Source: CBFFRJ01 sp965644225 (GTDB lineage Bacteria; Pseudomonadota; Gammaproteobacteria; Enterobacterales; Enterobacteriaceae). Taken from it: a stretch of DNA of 64,000 nt. Shown piece by piece: positions 57,427 to 64,000 of the stretch. The notes under the pieces are model-generated. The model was not told the origin of the DNA and searched no databases. It was given only the letters and a program-made list of their open reading frames with translations. Within the stretch, counting starts at the first letter, position 1, and each line of letters starts with the position of its first letter. Location: the NCBI RefSeq assembly GCF_965644225.1, contig NZ_CBFFRJ010000005.1, positions 1 through 64,000 of the forward strand, read 5' to 3'. The translations under genes and the position numbers were made by a program.

Positions 57427-58365
57427 ATGATAAATGCAAATCGTCCGATACTGAATCTCGACCTCGATCTGCTGAGAACCTTCGTTGCGGTCGCTGATTT
57501 GAATACGTTCGCTGCGGCGGCTGCCGCAGTTTGTCGCACCCAGTCTGCGGTCAGTCAGCAAATGCAGCGACTGGAACAGTTGGTCGGAAAAGAGCTTTTT
57601 GCCCGTCATGGCCGTAATAAGCTACTCACCGAACACGGTATTCAGTTACTGGGCTACGCCAGAAAGATTTTACGCTTCAATGATGAAGCATGTACTTCGC
57701 TAATGTTTAGTAATCTGCAGGGCGTGCTAACGATTGGTGCTTCTGATGAATCGGCAGATACCATTTTGCCATTCCTGCTCAATCGCATTAGTTCTGTTTA
57801 TCCAAAACTGGCACTGGATGTCCGCGTGAAACGGAATCCTTTTGCCGGCGACAGGTTGCAGGATGATGATGTCTCACTGATTGTCACCACCAATCGGCCA
57901 GAGCATTACGATTGCCTGAAACTGAGAACGTCACCCACCCACTGGTACTGTTCAACGGAGTTTGTGCTCCAGAGAGGGGAGGCTGTGCCTCTGGTCTTGC
58001 TTGATGAACCCAGTCCTTTCCGCGACATGATCATCAATGAGCTCAATGCAGCCGATATTCCCTGGCGGATAGCTTATGTGGCTTCTACACTGTCGGCAGT
58101 AAAAGCGGCGGTAAAAGCAGGTCTGGGCATTACCGCACGGCCAGTTGAGATGATGAGTCCTGATCTGCGCGTGCTGGGGAAAACCGATGGATTGCCGCTG
58201 CTTCCTGAAACGGAATATTTGCTCTGCTTCAATCCCCAGAGTCAGAATGAACTGGCGCAGGTTATTTTTCAGGCGATGGAGCACTACCAGAATCCGTGGC
58301 AATACGGTACCAGCGCTACCGATGGGGGTGGCGACTCTTTAGTCGTCGAGGGGGATTTTGGGTAA
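57427..58365 (+). CDS. lrhA: LysR-type regulator LrhA
   Basis: The 312-residue protein has an N-terminal winged helix (LDLLRTFVAVADLNTFAAAA and RTQSAVSQQMQRLE) and a LysR effector-binding domain. LrhA represses flhDC and fimbrial genes and affects RpoS translation in E. coli. The DNA-binding half is nearly the same as E. coli from memory. The effector half differs around residues 138-152 (NPFAGDRLQDDD) and at the C terminus. The start codon has a weak ribosome site, so leader structure may control translation. It lies upstream of nuo in the same direction. Confidence 0.95.
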   Translation: MINANRPILNLDLDLLRTFVAVADLNTFAAAAAAVCRTQSAVSQQMQRLEQLVGKELFARHGRNKLLTEHGIQLLGYARKILRFNDEACTSLMFSNLQGVLTIGASDESADTILPFLLNRISSVYPKLALDVRVKRNPFAGDRLQDDDVSLIVTTNRPEHYDCLKLRTSPTHWYCSTEFVLQRGEAVPLVLLDEPSPFRDMIINELNAADIPWRIAYVASTLSAVKAAVKAGLGITARPVEMMSPDLRVLGKTDGLPLLPETEYLLCFNPQSQNELAQVIFQAMEHYQNPWQYGTSATDGGGDSLVVEGDFG

Positions 58366-58987
58366 CAAGGATGCCAAAAACTGGTAACAAAATGTAAGTG
58401 TAAAAATGAACCGCTGGCAATCAAATTGCTGTCATCGGTTCATTTTTTGCACAAATTGCAGTCAGAAATTGATCTTTATCGTAAATTTATTCATTAAATC
58501 AATTAGTTAACCTCAATTCCTCCGCAAGCTCTCCGCATGTTCTATAGTTTTTAGTGATGCTGCTCCATGTTAAAAATCTAGCCGTTTTGTTGCCGTTTTT
58601 AGAGTTGAATTAACAAAAGCGTGTCTCAGATCAAGAAAATACTCCCACAGAGGGGGAGGAATCCTTGCAAAATCCTGTCAAAATAAGAGGGTAATTTTTG
58701 TAAAACCTCACAACGGACACGATTCAACACCGAAAAAGTTCATGGACTTCATTGAGGTTGAAGCAAAAAACGGCATTAAATGTTAATGGATTGCTGCCGA
58801 TGTAAACTAATGTGAGGAAACTTTTGTTAAAGTTGACAAAAGGTTATAGAAAGGAGTAAAAACCCACATCGTTTGACTGACTTAGTCAAATTCTTACTTA
58901 ACGTGTGGTTTTATTCCTCCCATGAATCGATGTAGCGCCATCTGCCGAGAAGAGCAGAGCATTCAGCGCTACCTTTTGAGCTAAGCA
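58366..58987 (+). promoter_or_regulatory. nuo operon promoter and leader region
   Basis: These 622 A/T-rich bases hold no gene. E. coli nuo is transcribed from a promoter far upstream, and it is controlled by ArcA, NarL and FNR. Here TTAAATGTTAAT (near 58775) and TGTTAAAGTTGAC (near 58826) resemble ArcA repeats, which is a tentative reading. A two-tier hairpin lies at 58858-58917. Confidence 0.5.
58858..58917 (+). other. Two-tier hairpin in the nuo leader
   Basis: The inner arms TTTGACT/AGTCAAA (58872-58890) pair perfectly around 5 bases. Outside, AAAACC-CACA-CGTT can pair with AACG-TGTGGTTTT with small bulges. It ends in TTTTATT, so it may be an attenuator or a stable leader RNA structure about 70 bases before nuoA. 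Confidence 0.5.
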
Positions 58988-59431
58988 ATGCGTATGTCAA
59001 CATCCACTGAAATCATCGCTCATCATTGGGCATTCGCTGTCTTTCTTATTGTCGCTATTGGCCTGTGCTGCCTGATGTTAATCGGTGGCTGGTATCTGGG
59101 CGGTCGCGCGCGCGCAAGACACAAGAACGTTCCTTTCGAATCCGGTATCGATTCGGTGGGCACCGCACGCCTGCGCCTCTCTGCCAAGTTCTATCTGGTG
59201 GCCATGTTCTTCGTCATCTTCGACGTGGAAGCACTCTATTTATACGCATGGTCAACCTCCATTCGCGAGAGTGGTTGGGTCGGTTTTGTCGAAGCCGCAA
59301 TTTTCATTTTAGTGTTACTGGCCGGTCTTTTTTATCTGGTGCGAATCGGTGCGCTGGACTGGACGCCTTCGCGTTCACGCCGCGAACAGATCAATCCTGA
59401 AACCAGCAGCTACACTAATCGTCAACGCTAA
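58988..59431 (+). CDS. nuoA: NADH-quinone oxidoreductase subunit A
   Basis: The 147-residue membrane subunit has three helices. The conserved loop FESGIDSVGTARLRLSAKFY and FVIFDVEALYLYAW carry the acidic residues near the quinone/proton junction of complex I. The length is the same as E. coli NuoA. It is the first gene of the nuo operon, and nuoB follows after 15 bases. Confidence 0.98.
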   Translation: MRMSTSTEIIAHHWAFAVFLIVAIGLCCLMLIGGWYLGGRARARHKNVPFESGIDSVGTARLRLSAKFYLVAMFFVIFDVEALYLYAWSTSIRESGWVGFVEAAIFILVLLAGLFYLVRIGALDWTPSRSRREQINPETSSYTNRQR

Positions 59432-59446
59432 CCGCGAGGCAATAAG

Positions 59447-60121
59447 ATGGATTATACGCTCACCCGCATAGATCCCAACGGTGAGAACGACCGTTACCCC
59501 CTGCAAAAACAGGAGATCGTAACCGACCCCCTGGAGCAAGAAGTTAACAAAAGTGTCTATATGGGCAAGCTCGAGAATGCCCTGCACGATATGGTCAACT
59601 GGGGCCGTAAAAACTCAATCTGGCCATACAACTTCGGCCTGTCCTGCTGTTATGTCGAGATGGTGACCTCCTTTACCGCCGTGCATGACGTGGCCCGTTT
59701 TGGCGCCGAAGTACTGCGTGCTTCTCCGCGTCAGGCCGATTTGATGGTTGTGGCGGGAACCTGCTTTACCAAGATGGCCCCGGTTATTCAGCGTTTGTAT
59801 GACCAGATGCTGGAGCCTAAATGGGTTATCTCGATGGGCGCATGCGCTAACTCCGGCGGAATGTATGACATTTACTCCGTGGTGCAGGGCGTCGATAAAT
59901 TTATTCCGGTGGATGTTTATATCCCCGGCTGCCCACCGCGTCCGGAAGCCTATATGCAGGCGCTGATGCTGTTGCAGGAATCTATTGGTAAAGAACGTCG
60001 CCCGCTGTCGTGGGTGGTTGGCGATCAGGGTGTATACCGCGCCAATATGCAGTCGGAACGCGACCGCAAACGCGGTGAGCGTATTGCAGTCACCAATCTG
60101 CGTACGCCTGACGAGATTTAA
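59447..60121 (+). CDS. nuoB: NADH-quinone oxidoreductase subunit B
   Basis: The 224-residue subunit holds the N2 [4Fe-4S] cluster, the last electron carrier before quinone. Its ligands are visible: the adjacent Cys pair in GLSCCYVEM, one in SMGACANSGG and one in IPGCPPRPEA. It sits in the connecting fragment next to NuoCD. The C-terminal tail after SERDRKRGE is the most variable part. Confidence 0.98.
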   Translation: MDYTLTRIDPNGENDRYPLQKQEIVTDPLEQEVNKSVYMGKLENALHDMVNWGRKNSIWPYNFGLSCCYVEMVTSFTAVHDVARFGAEVLRASPRQADLMVVAGTCFTKMAPVIQRLYDQMLEPKWVISMGACANSGGMYDIYSVVQGVDKFIPVDVYIPGCPPRPEAYMQALMLLQESIGKERRPLSWVVGDQGVYRANMQSERDRKRGERIAVTNLRTPDEI

Positions 60122-60210
60122 TTTGCGCCTGCGGTTATGGCATAAAAATTCGCATTTTAATAATCAACTAACGCGAAGCCATACCTGACAGTCACCACGG
60201 AAATTTTGCA

Positions 60211-62013
60211 ATGGTGAACAATATGACTGACTTAACCGCGCAAGAAGCCACATGGCAGACCCGGGATCACCTTGATGATCCGGTCATTGGCGAGCTGCGC
60301 AACCGTTTTGGGCCGGATGCCTTTACCGTTCAGGCGACCCGCACCGGGGTGCCGGTTGTTTGGGTGAAGCGCGAACAGTTACTGGAAGTTGGCGATTTCC
60401 TTAAGAAGCTGCCAAAACCTTACGTCATGCTGTTTGATTTACACGGCATGGACGAACGTCTTCGCACGCACCGCGCGGGTTTACCTGCCGCGGACTTCTC
60501 TGTTTTCTACCACCTGATTTCCATTGAACGCAATCGCGATATCATGCTCAAGGTGGCCTTGTCTGAAAACGACCTGCGTGTACCGACATTCACCAAACTT
60601 TTCCCCAACGCCAACTGGTATGAGCGTGAAACCTGGGAAATGTTTGGTATCGATATTGAAGGCCATCCACACCTGACGCGCATCATGATGCCGCATACCT
60701 GGACCGGCCATCCGCTGCGTAAAGACTATCCGGCGCGCGCCACCGAGTTCGATCCGTTTGAGCTGACCAAAGCCAAACAGGATCTGGAAATGGAAGCGCT
60801 GACCTTTAAGCCGGAAGACTGGGGCATGAAGCGTGGCACCAACAACGAGGACTTTATGTTCCTCAACCTTGGTCCAAACCACCCGTCTGCGCACGGTGCA
60901 TTCCGTATTGTCCTCCAGCTTGATGGTGAAGAGATTGTCGATTGTGTTCCGGATATCGGTTACCACCACCGTGGCGCTGAGAAGATGGGCGAACGTCAGT
61001 CCTGGCACAGCTACATTCCCTATACCGACCGTATCGAATACCTCGGCGGTTGCGTGAATGAAATGCCTTACGTGCTGGCGGTAGAAAAACTGGCGGGTAT
61101 TACCACGCCGGATCGCGTTAACGTAATCCGCGTGATGCTCTCCGAGCTGTTCCGCATCAACAGTCACCTGCTGTATATCTCCACCTTTATTCAGGACGTA
61201 GGGGCAATGACCCCGGTGTTCTTCGCCTTTACCGACCGACAGAAAATCTACGATCTGGTGGAAGCGATCACCGGTTTCCGTATGCACCCGGCCTGGTTCC
61301 GTATTGGCGGCGTGGCGCACGACCTGCCACGCGGTTGGGATCGTCTGCTGCGCGAGTTCCTCGACTGGATGCCGAAACGTCTGGCCTCTTACGAGAAAGC
61401 GGCGCTGCGTAACACCATTCTGAAAAGTCGTTCTCAGGGTGTGGCGGCGTATAACGCCAAAGAAGCGCTGGAGTGGGGCACCACCGGTGCTGGCCTGCGC
61501 GCTACCGGGATCGACTTCGACGTGCGTAAGGCGCGTCCATACTCTGGCTATGAGAACTTCGACTTTGAAGTGCCGGTGGGCGGCGGGATTTCTGACTGCT
61601 ACACCCGCGTGATGCTGAAAGTGGAAGAGTTGCGCCAGAGTCTGCGCATCCTCGAACAGTGCCTCAAGAATATGCCGGAAGGCCCGTTCAAAGCGGATCA
61701 CCCGCTGACGACGCCGCCGCCGAAAGAGCGCACGCTGCAACATATCGAGACCCTGATCACTCACTTCCTGCAAGTTTCGTGGGGGCCGGTGATGCCAGCC
61801 AACGAATCCTTCCAGATGATTGAAGCGACGAAGGGGATCAACAGTTACTACCTGACCAGCGACGGCAGCACCATGAGCTACCGCACCCGTATTCGTACCC
61901 CGAGCTATGCGCATTTGCAGCAGATCCCGGCGGCGATCCGTGGCAGCCTGGTGTCAGACCTTATCGTCTATCTGGGTAGTATCGATTTTGTTATGTCAGA
62001 TGTGGACCGCTAA
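60211..62013 (+). CDS. nuoC: NADH-quinone oxidoreductase fused subunit CD
   Basis: The 600-residue fusion of the 30-kDa and 49-kDa subunits is typical of enterobacteria. The C part spans about residues 1-190 (WYERETWEMFGI), then a linker leads to the D part with LNLGPNHPSAHGAFR and YHHRGAEKM near the quinone site. An ATG four codons downstream is an alternative start. It lies 89 bases after nuoB. The tail SIDFVMSDVDR is the usual conserved end. Confidence 0.98.
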   Translation: MVNNMTDLTAQEATWQTRDHLDDPVIGELRNRFGPDAFTVQATRTGVPVVWVKREQLLEVGDFLKKLPKPYVMLFDLHGMDERLRTHRAGLPAADFSVFYHLISIERNRDIMLKVALSENDLRVPTFTKLFPNANWYERETWEMFGIDIEGHPHLTRIMMPHTWTGHPLRKDYPARATEFDPFELTKAKQDLEMEALTFKPEDWGMKRGTNNEDFMFLNLGPNHPSAHGAFRIVLQLDGEEIVDCVPDIGYHHRGAEKMGERQSWHSYIPYTDRIEYLGGCVNEMPYVLAVEKLAGITTPDRVNVIRVMLSELFRINSHLLYISTFIQDVGAMTPVFFAFTDRQKIYDLVEAITGFRMHPAWFRIGGVAHDLPRGWDRLLREFLDWMPKRLASYEKAALRNTILKSRSQGVAAYNAKEALEWGTTGAGLRATGIDFDVRKARPYSGYENFDFEVPVGGGISDCYTRVMLKVEELRQSLRILEQCLKNMPEGPFKADHPLTTPPPKERTLQHIETLITHFLQVSWGPVMPANESFQMIEATKGINSYYLTSDGSTMSYRTRIRTPSYAHLQQIPAAIRGSLVSDLIVYLGSIDFVMSDVDR

Positions 62014-62015
62014 TT

Positions 62016-62516
62016 ATGCACGAGAATCAATTACCAGAAACCGAGGCTTTTGAGCTGAGTGCGGCAGAGCGTGAGGCGATTGAGCACGAAAAGCACCACT
62101 ACGAAGACCCGCGTGCGGCGTCCATTGAAGCGCTGAAAATCGTTCAGAAACAGCGTGGTTGGGTGCCGGATGGCGCAATTTATGCCATCGCGGATGTGCT
62201 GGGTATTCCGGCAAGCGATGTCGAGGGTGTCGCTACGTTCTACAGCCAGATTTTCCGTCAGCCTGTCGGTCGCCATGTGATTCGCTATTGCGACAGTGTG
62301 GTCTGCCACATTACGGGTTATCAGGGCATCCAGGCAGCACTTGAGAAAAAACTCAATATCAAGCCGGGTCAGACGACCTTCGACGGTCGCTTTACCCTGT
62401 TGCCGACCTGCTGTCTGGGCAACTGCGATAAAGGCCCGAACATGATGATTGATGAGGATACTCACAGCCATCTGACGCCGGAAGCCATCCCTGACTTGCT
62501 GGAGCGGTATAAATGA
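62016..62516 (+). CDS. nuoE: NADH-quinone oxidoreductase subunit E
   Basis: The 166-residue thioredoxin-like subunit binds the N1a [2Fe-2S] cluster. The Cys ligands are in YCDSVVCHITG and CCLGNCDKGP. It is part of the NADH dehydrogenase module with NuoF and NuoG. The start lies 2 bases after the nuoC stop and its own stop overlaps nuoF by four bases (ATGA). Confidence 0.98.
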   Translation: MHENQLPETEAFELSAAEREAIEHEKHHYEDPRAASIEALKIVQKQRGWVPDGAIYAIADVLGIPASDVEGVATFYSQIFRQPVGRHVIRYCDSVVCHITGYQGIQAALEKKLNIKPGQTTFDGRFTLLPTCCLGNCDKGPNMMIDEDTHSHLTPEAIPDLLERYK

Positions 62517-63850
62517 AAAACGTTAACCGTACTCCCGAAACCCATCCGCTGACCTGGCGTCTGCGTGATGACAAACAGCCCGTGTGGCTGGATGAGTATC
62601 AAAGCAAAAACGGTTATGCCGGTGCACGTCGCGCCCTGACGGGTATGGCGCCGGACGAGATCGTCAACGAGGTAAAAGACGCCGGGCTGAAAGGCCGTGG
62701 CGGTGCAGGCTTCTCCACCGGTTTGAAGTGGAGCCTGATGCCGAAAGACGAATCCATGAACATCCGTTACCTGCTGTGTAACGCCGATGAAATGGAGCCG
62801 GGCACCTACAAAGACCGCCTGCTGATGGAGCAACTGCCGCATCTGCTGGTGGAAGGTATGCTGATTTCCGCGTTCGCGCTCAAAGCGTACCGGGGCTATA
62901 TCTTCCTGCGCGGTGAGTATATTGAAGCGGCGGTGCATCTGCGCCGGGCGATTGCCGAAGCGACCGAAGCCGGTTTGCTCGGCAAGAATATTCTCGGCAG
63001 CGGCTTTGATTTTGAATTGTTTGTTCACACCGGGGCAGGGCGTTACATCTGCGGTGAAGAGACCGCACTGATTAACTCCCTCGAAGGTCGTCGTGCCAAC
63101 CCACGTTCCAAGCCGCCGTTCCCGGCGAGTTCCGGCGTCTGGGGTAAACCGACCTGCGTCAACAACGTCGAAACCCTGTGTAACGTCCCGGCGATCCTGG
63201 CCAACGGCGTTGAGTGGTATCAGAACATTTCGACCAGCAAAGATGCTGGCACAAAACTGATGGGCTTCTCCGGCCGCGTGAAGAATCCAGGCCTGTGGGA
63301 GCTGCCATTTGGCACCACTGCCCGTGAAATCCTTGAGGATTATGCCGGTGGCATGCGCGACGGTCTGAAGTTCAAAGCCTGGCAGCCGGGTGGCGCAGGG
63401 ACTGACTTCCTGACCGAATCACATCTCGACCTGCCGATGGAATTTGAAAGCATCGGTAAAGCGGGCAGCCGTTTAGGTACCGCGCTGGCGATGGCGGTAG
63501 ACCACGAGATTGGTATGGTGCCGCTGGTGCGCAATCTGGAAGAGTTTTTCGCCCGTGAATCCTGCGGCTGGTGTACGCCATGCCGTGATGGTTTGCCGTG
63601 GAGCGTAAAAATTCTGCGCGCGCTTGAGCGTGGCGAAGGCCAGCCTGGTGATATCGAGACACTTGAGCAACTGTGTCGATTCCTTGGGCCGGGTAAAACC
63701 TTCTGTGCCCATGCGCCAGGTGCCGTTGAGCCACTACAAAGCGCGATTAAATATTTCCATGAAGAATTCGAAGCAGGCATCAAGCAGCAGTTCAGCAATA
63801 CCAACGCCATTGGCGGTATTCAGCCGAACCTGCTGAAAGCGCGCTGGTAA
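62513..63850 (+). CDS. nuoF: NADH-quinone oxidoreductase subunit F
   Basis: The 445-residue subunit has the NADH-binding GLKGRGGAGFSTG, the FMN-binding region YICGEETALINSLEG and the N3 [4Fe-4S] cluster Cys in ESCGWCTPCRDG with a distal Cys in GKTFCAHAP. It oxidises NADH and passes electrons into the chain. It is coupled to nuoE by a four-base overlap. nuoG follows 33 bases later. Confidence 0.98.
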   Translation: MKNVNRTPETHPLTWRLRDDKQPVWLDEYQSKNGYAGARRALTGMAPDEIVNEVKDAGLKGRGGAGFSTGLKWSLMPKDESMNIRYLLCNADEMEPGTYKDRLLMEQLPHLLVEGMLISAFALKAYRGYIFLRGEYIEAAVHLRRAIAEATEAGLLGKNILGSGFDFELFVHTGAGRYICGEETALINSLEGRRANPRSKPPFPASSGVWGKPTCVNNVETLCNVPAILANGVEWYQNISTSKDAGTKLMGFSGRVKNPGLWELPFGTTAREILEDYAGGMRDGLKFKAWQPGGAGTDFLTESHLDLPMEFESIGKAGSRLGTALAMAVDHEIGMVPLVRNLEEFFARESCGWCTPCRDGLPWSVKILRALERGEGQPGDIETLEQLCRFLGPGKTFCAHAPGAVEPLQSAIKYFHEEFEAGIKQQFSNTNAIGGIQPNLLKARW

Positions 63851-63883
63851 TGAACAGAATTTCATAAATTTGGAAGCATGCTA

Positions 63884-64000
63884 ATGGCTACTATTCATGT
63901 AGACGGCAAAGAATACGAGGTAAACGGTGCGGACAACCTGTTACAGGCATGTCTGTCGCTGGGCCTTGATATTCCTTATTTTTGCTGGCATCCGGCGCTG
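63884..64000 (+). CDS. nuoG: NADH-quinone oxidoreductase subunit G (partial, cut by window end)
   Basis: The first 39 residues start MATIHVDGKEYEVNGAD and continue to PYFCWHPAL, the N-terminal [2Fe-2S] ferredoxin-like domain with the first cluster Cys. I chose the ATG at 63884, seven bases after GGAAG; an in-frame ATG two codons earlier is also possible. The rest lies outside the window. Confidence 0.96.
   Translation, partial: MATIHVDGKEYEVNGADNLLQACLSLGLDIPYFCWHPAL

Noticed and set aside
57094..57609. A 171-codon minus-strand frame across the lrhA leader and start
   Set aside because: It covers the lrhA 5' coding region in antisense and has no domain or ribosome site, so it is not supported as a gene.
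60481..61914. A 477-codon open frame on the minus strand inside nuoC
   Set aside because: It lies wholly antisense to the highly conserved nuoC gene. The protein is unlike any family and the open frame follows from the codon use of nuoC.
1..64000. CRISPR arrays, insertion sequences, integrases or defence genes
   Set aside because: I saw no spaced direct repeats, transposase or integrase motifs, or restriction/toxin-antitoxin proteins among the readable genes.

Overview
This window is chromosomal DNA of a member of the Enterobacteriaceae. Gene order follows the Escherichia coli/Salmonella core map from the argW tRNA to the nuo operon almost without a break, and most proteins match the E. coli proteins I remember in length and motifs. 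Small differences point to a relative in the Enterobacter/Klebsiella/Kosakonia/Salmonella range rather than E. coli itself: a BglA-like glycosidase between yfcJ and flk, a PTS plus split-transketolase module between yfcD and pta, and no yfcG or yfcC. The species cannot be fixed from the sequence alone.

Layout. Positions 1-1760 are accessory DNA on the 3' side of tRNA-Arg(CCT), a classic integration site: the end of an unrecognised gene and a class III aminotransferase. Then come yfdC, mlaA, fadL, yfcZ, fadI-fadJ and sixA/smrB (1.9-10.9 kb). Next is prmB-aroC-mepA-yfcA-epmC-yfcL, then mnmC/fabB and yfcJ (11-20.5 kb). After the added glycosidase come flk and the pdxB-usg-truA-dedA-accD-folC-dedD-cvpA-purF-ubiX string (22-33 kb). 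The basic amino acid transporter argT-hisJQMP follows (33-37 kb), then an unrecognised membrane protein with an acetyltransferase, yfcH-folX and yfcF-yfcE-yfcD (37-41.9 kb). The accessory PTS/transketolase module lies at 41.85-47.1 kb. The acetate genes ackA-pta, then yfbV, yfbU, yfbT, yfbS, yfbR, alaA and lrhA, lead into nuoA-B-C-E-F-G, with nuoG cut by the window end.

How the genes work together. Fatty acid metabolism is prominent: FadL uptake, FadIJ beta-oxidation, FabB and AccD synthesis, with FadR-like and FabR-like sites visible at fadL, fadI and fabB. Overflow and respiratory metabolism are linked through AckA-Pta, the LrhA regulator and NADH dehydrogenase I. Nitrogen-regulated uptake is suggested by a good sigma-54 promoter match before argT. 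A PurR box precedes cvpA-purF.

The best candidate for a poorly described system is the locus at 41853-47103. It has a LacI-family regulator diverging from ascorbate-family PTS subunits IIA, IIB and IIC and a transketolase split into two overlapping genes. Two identical palindromic operators and a CRP site lie between the divergent units. No other sugar-processing enzyme is present, which suggests the PTS product feeds straight into transketolase. A near-identical operator copy lies 14 kb away upstream of lrhA. Other points worth a look are a Gly-to-Cys change in the FadJ crotonase signature, a possible leader peptide before lrhA, and several unexplained inverted repeats.
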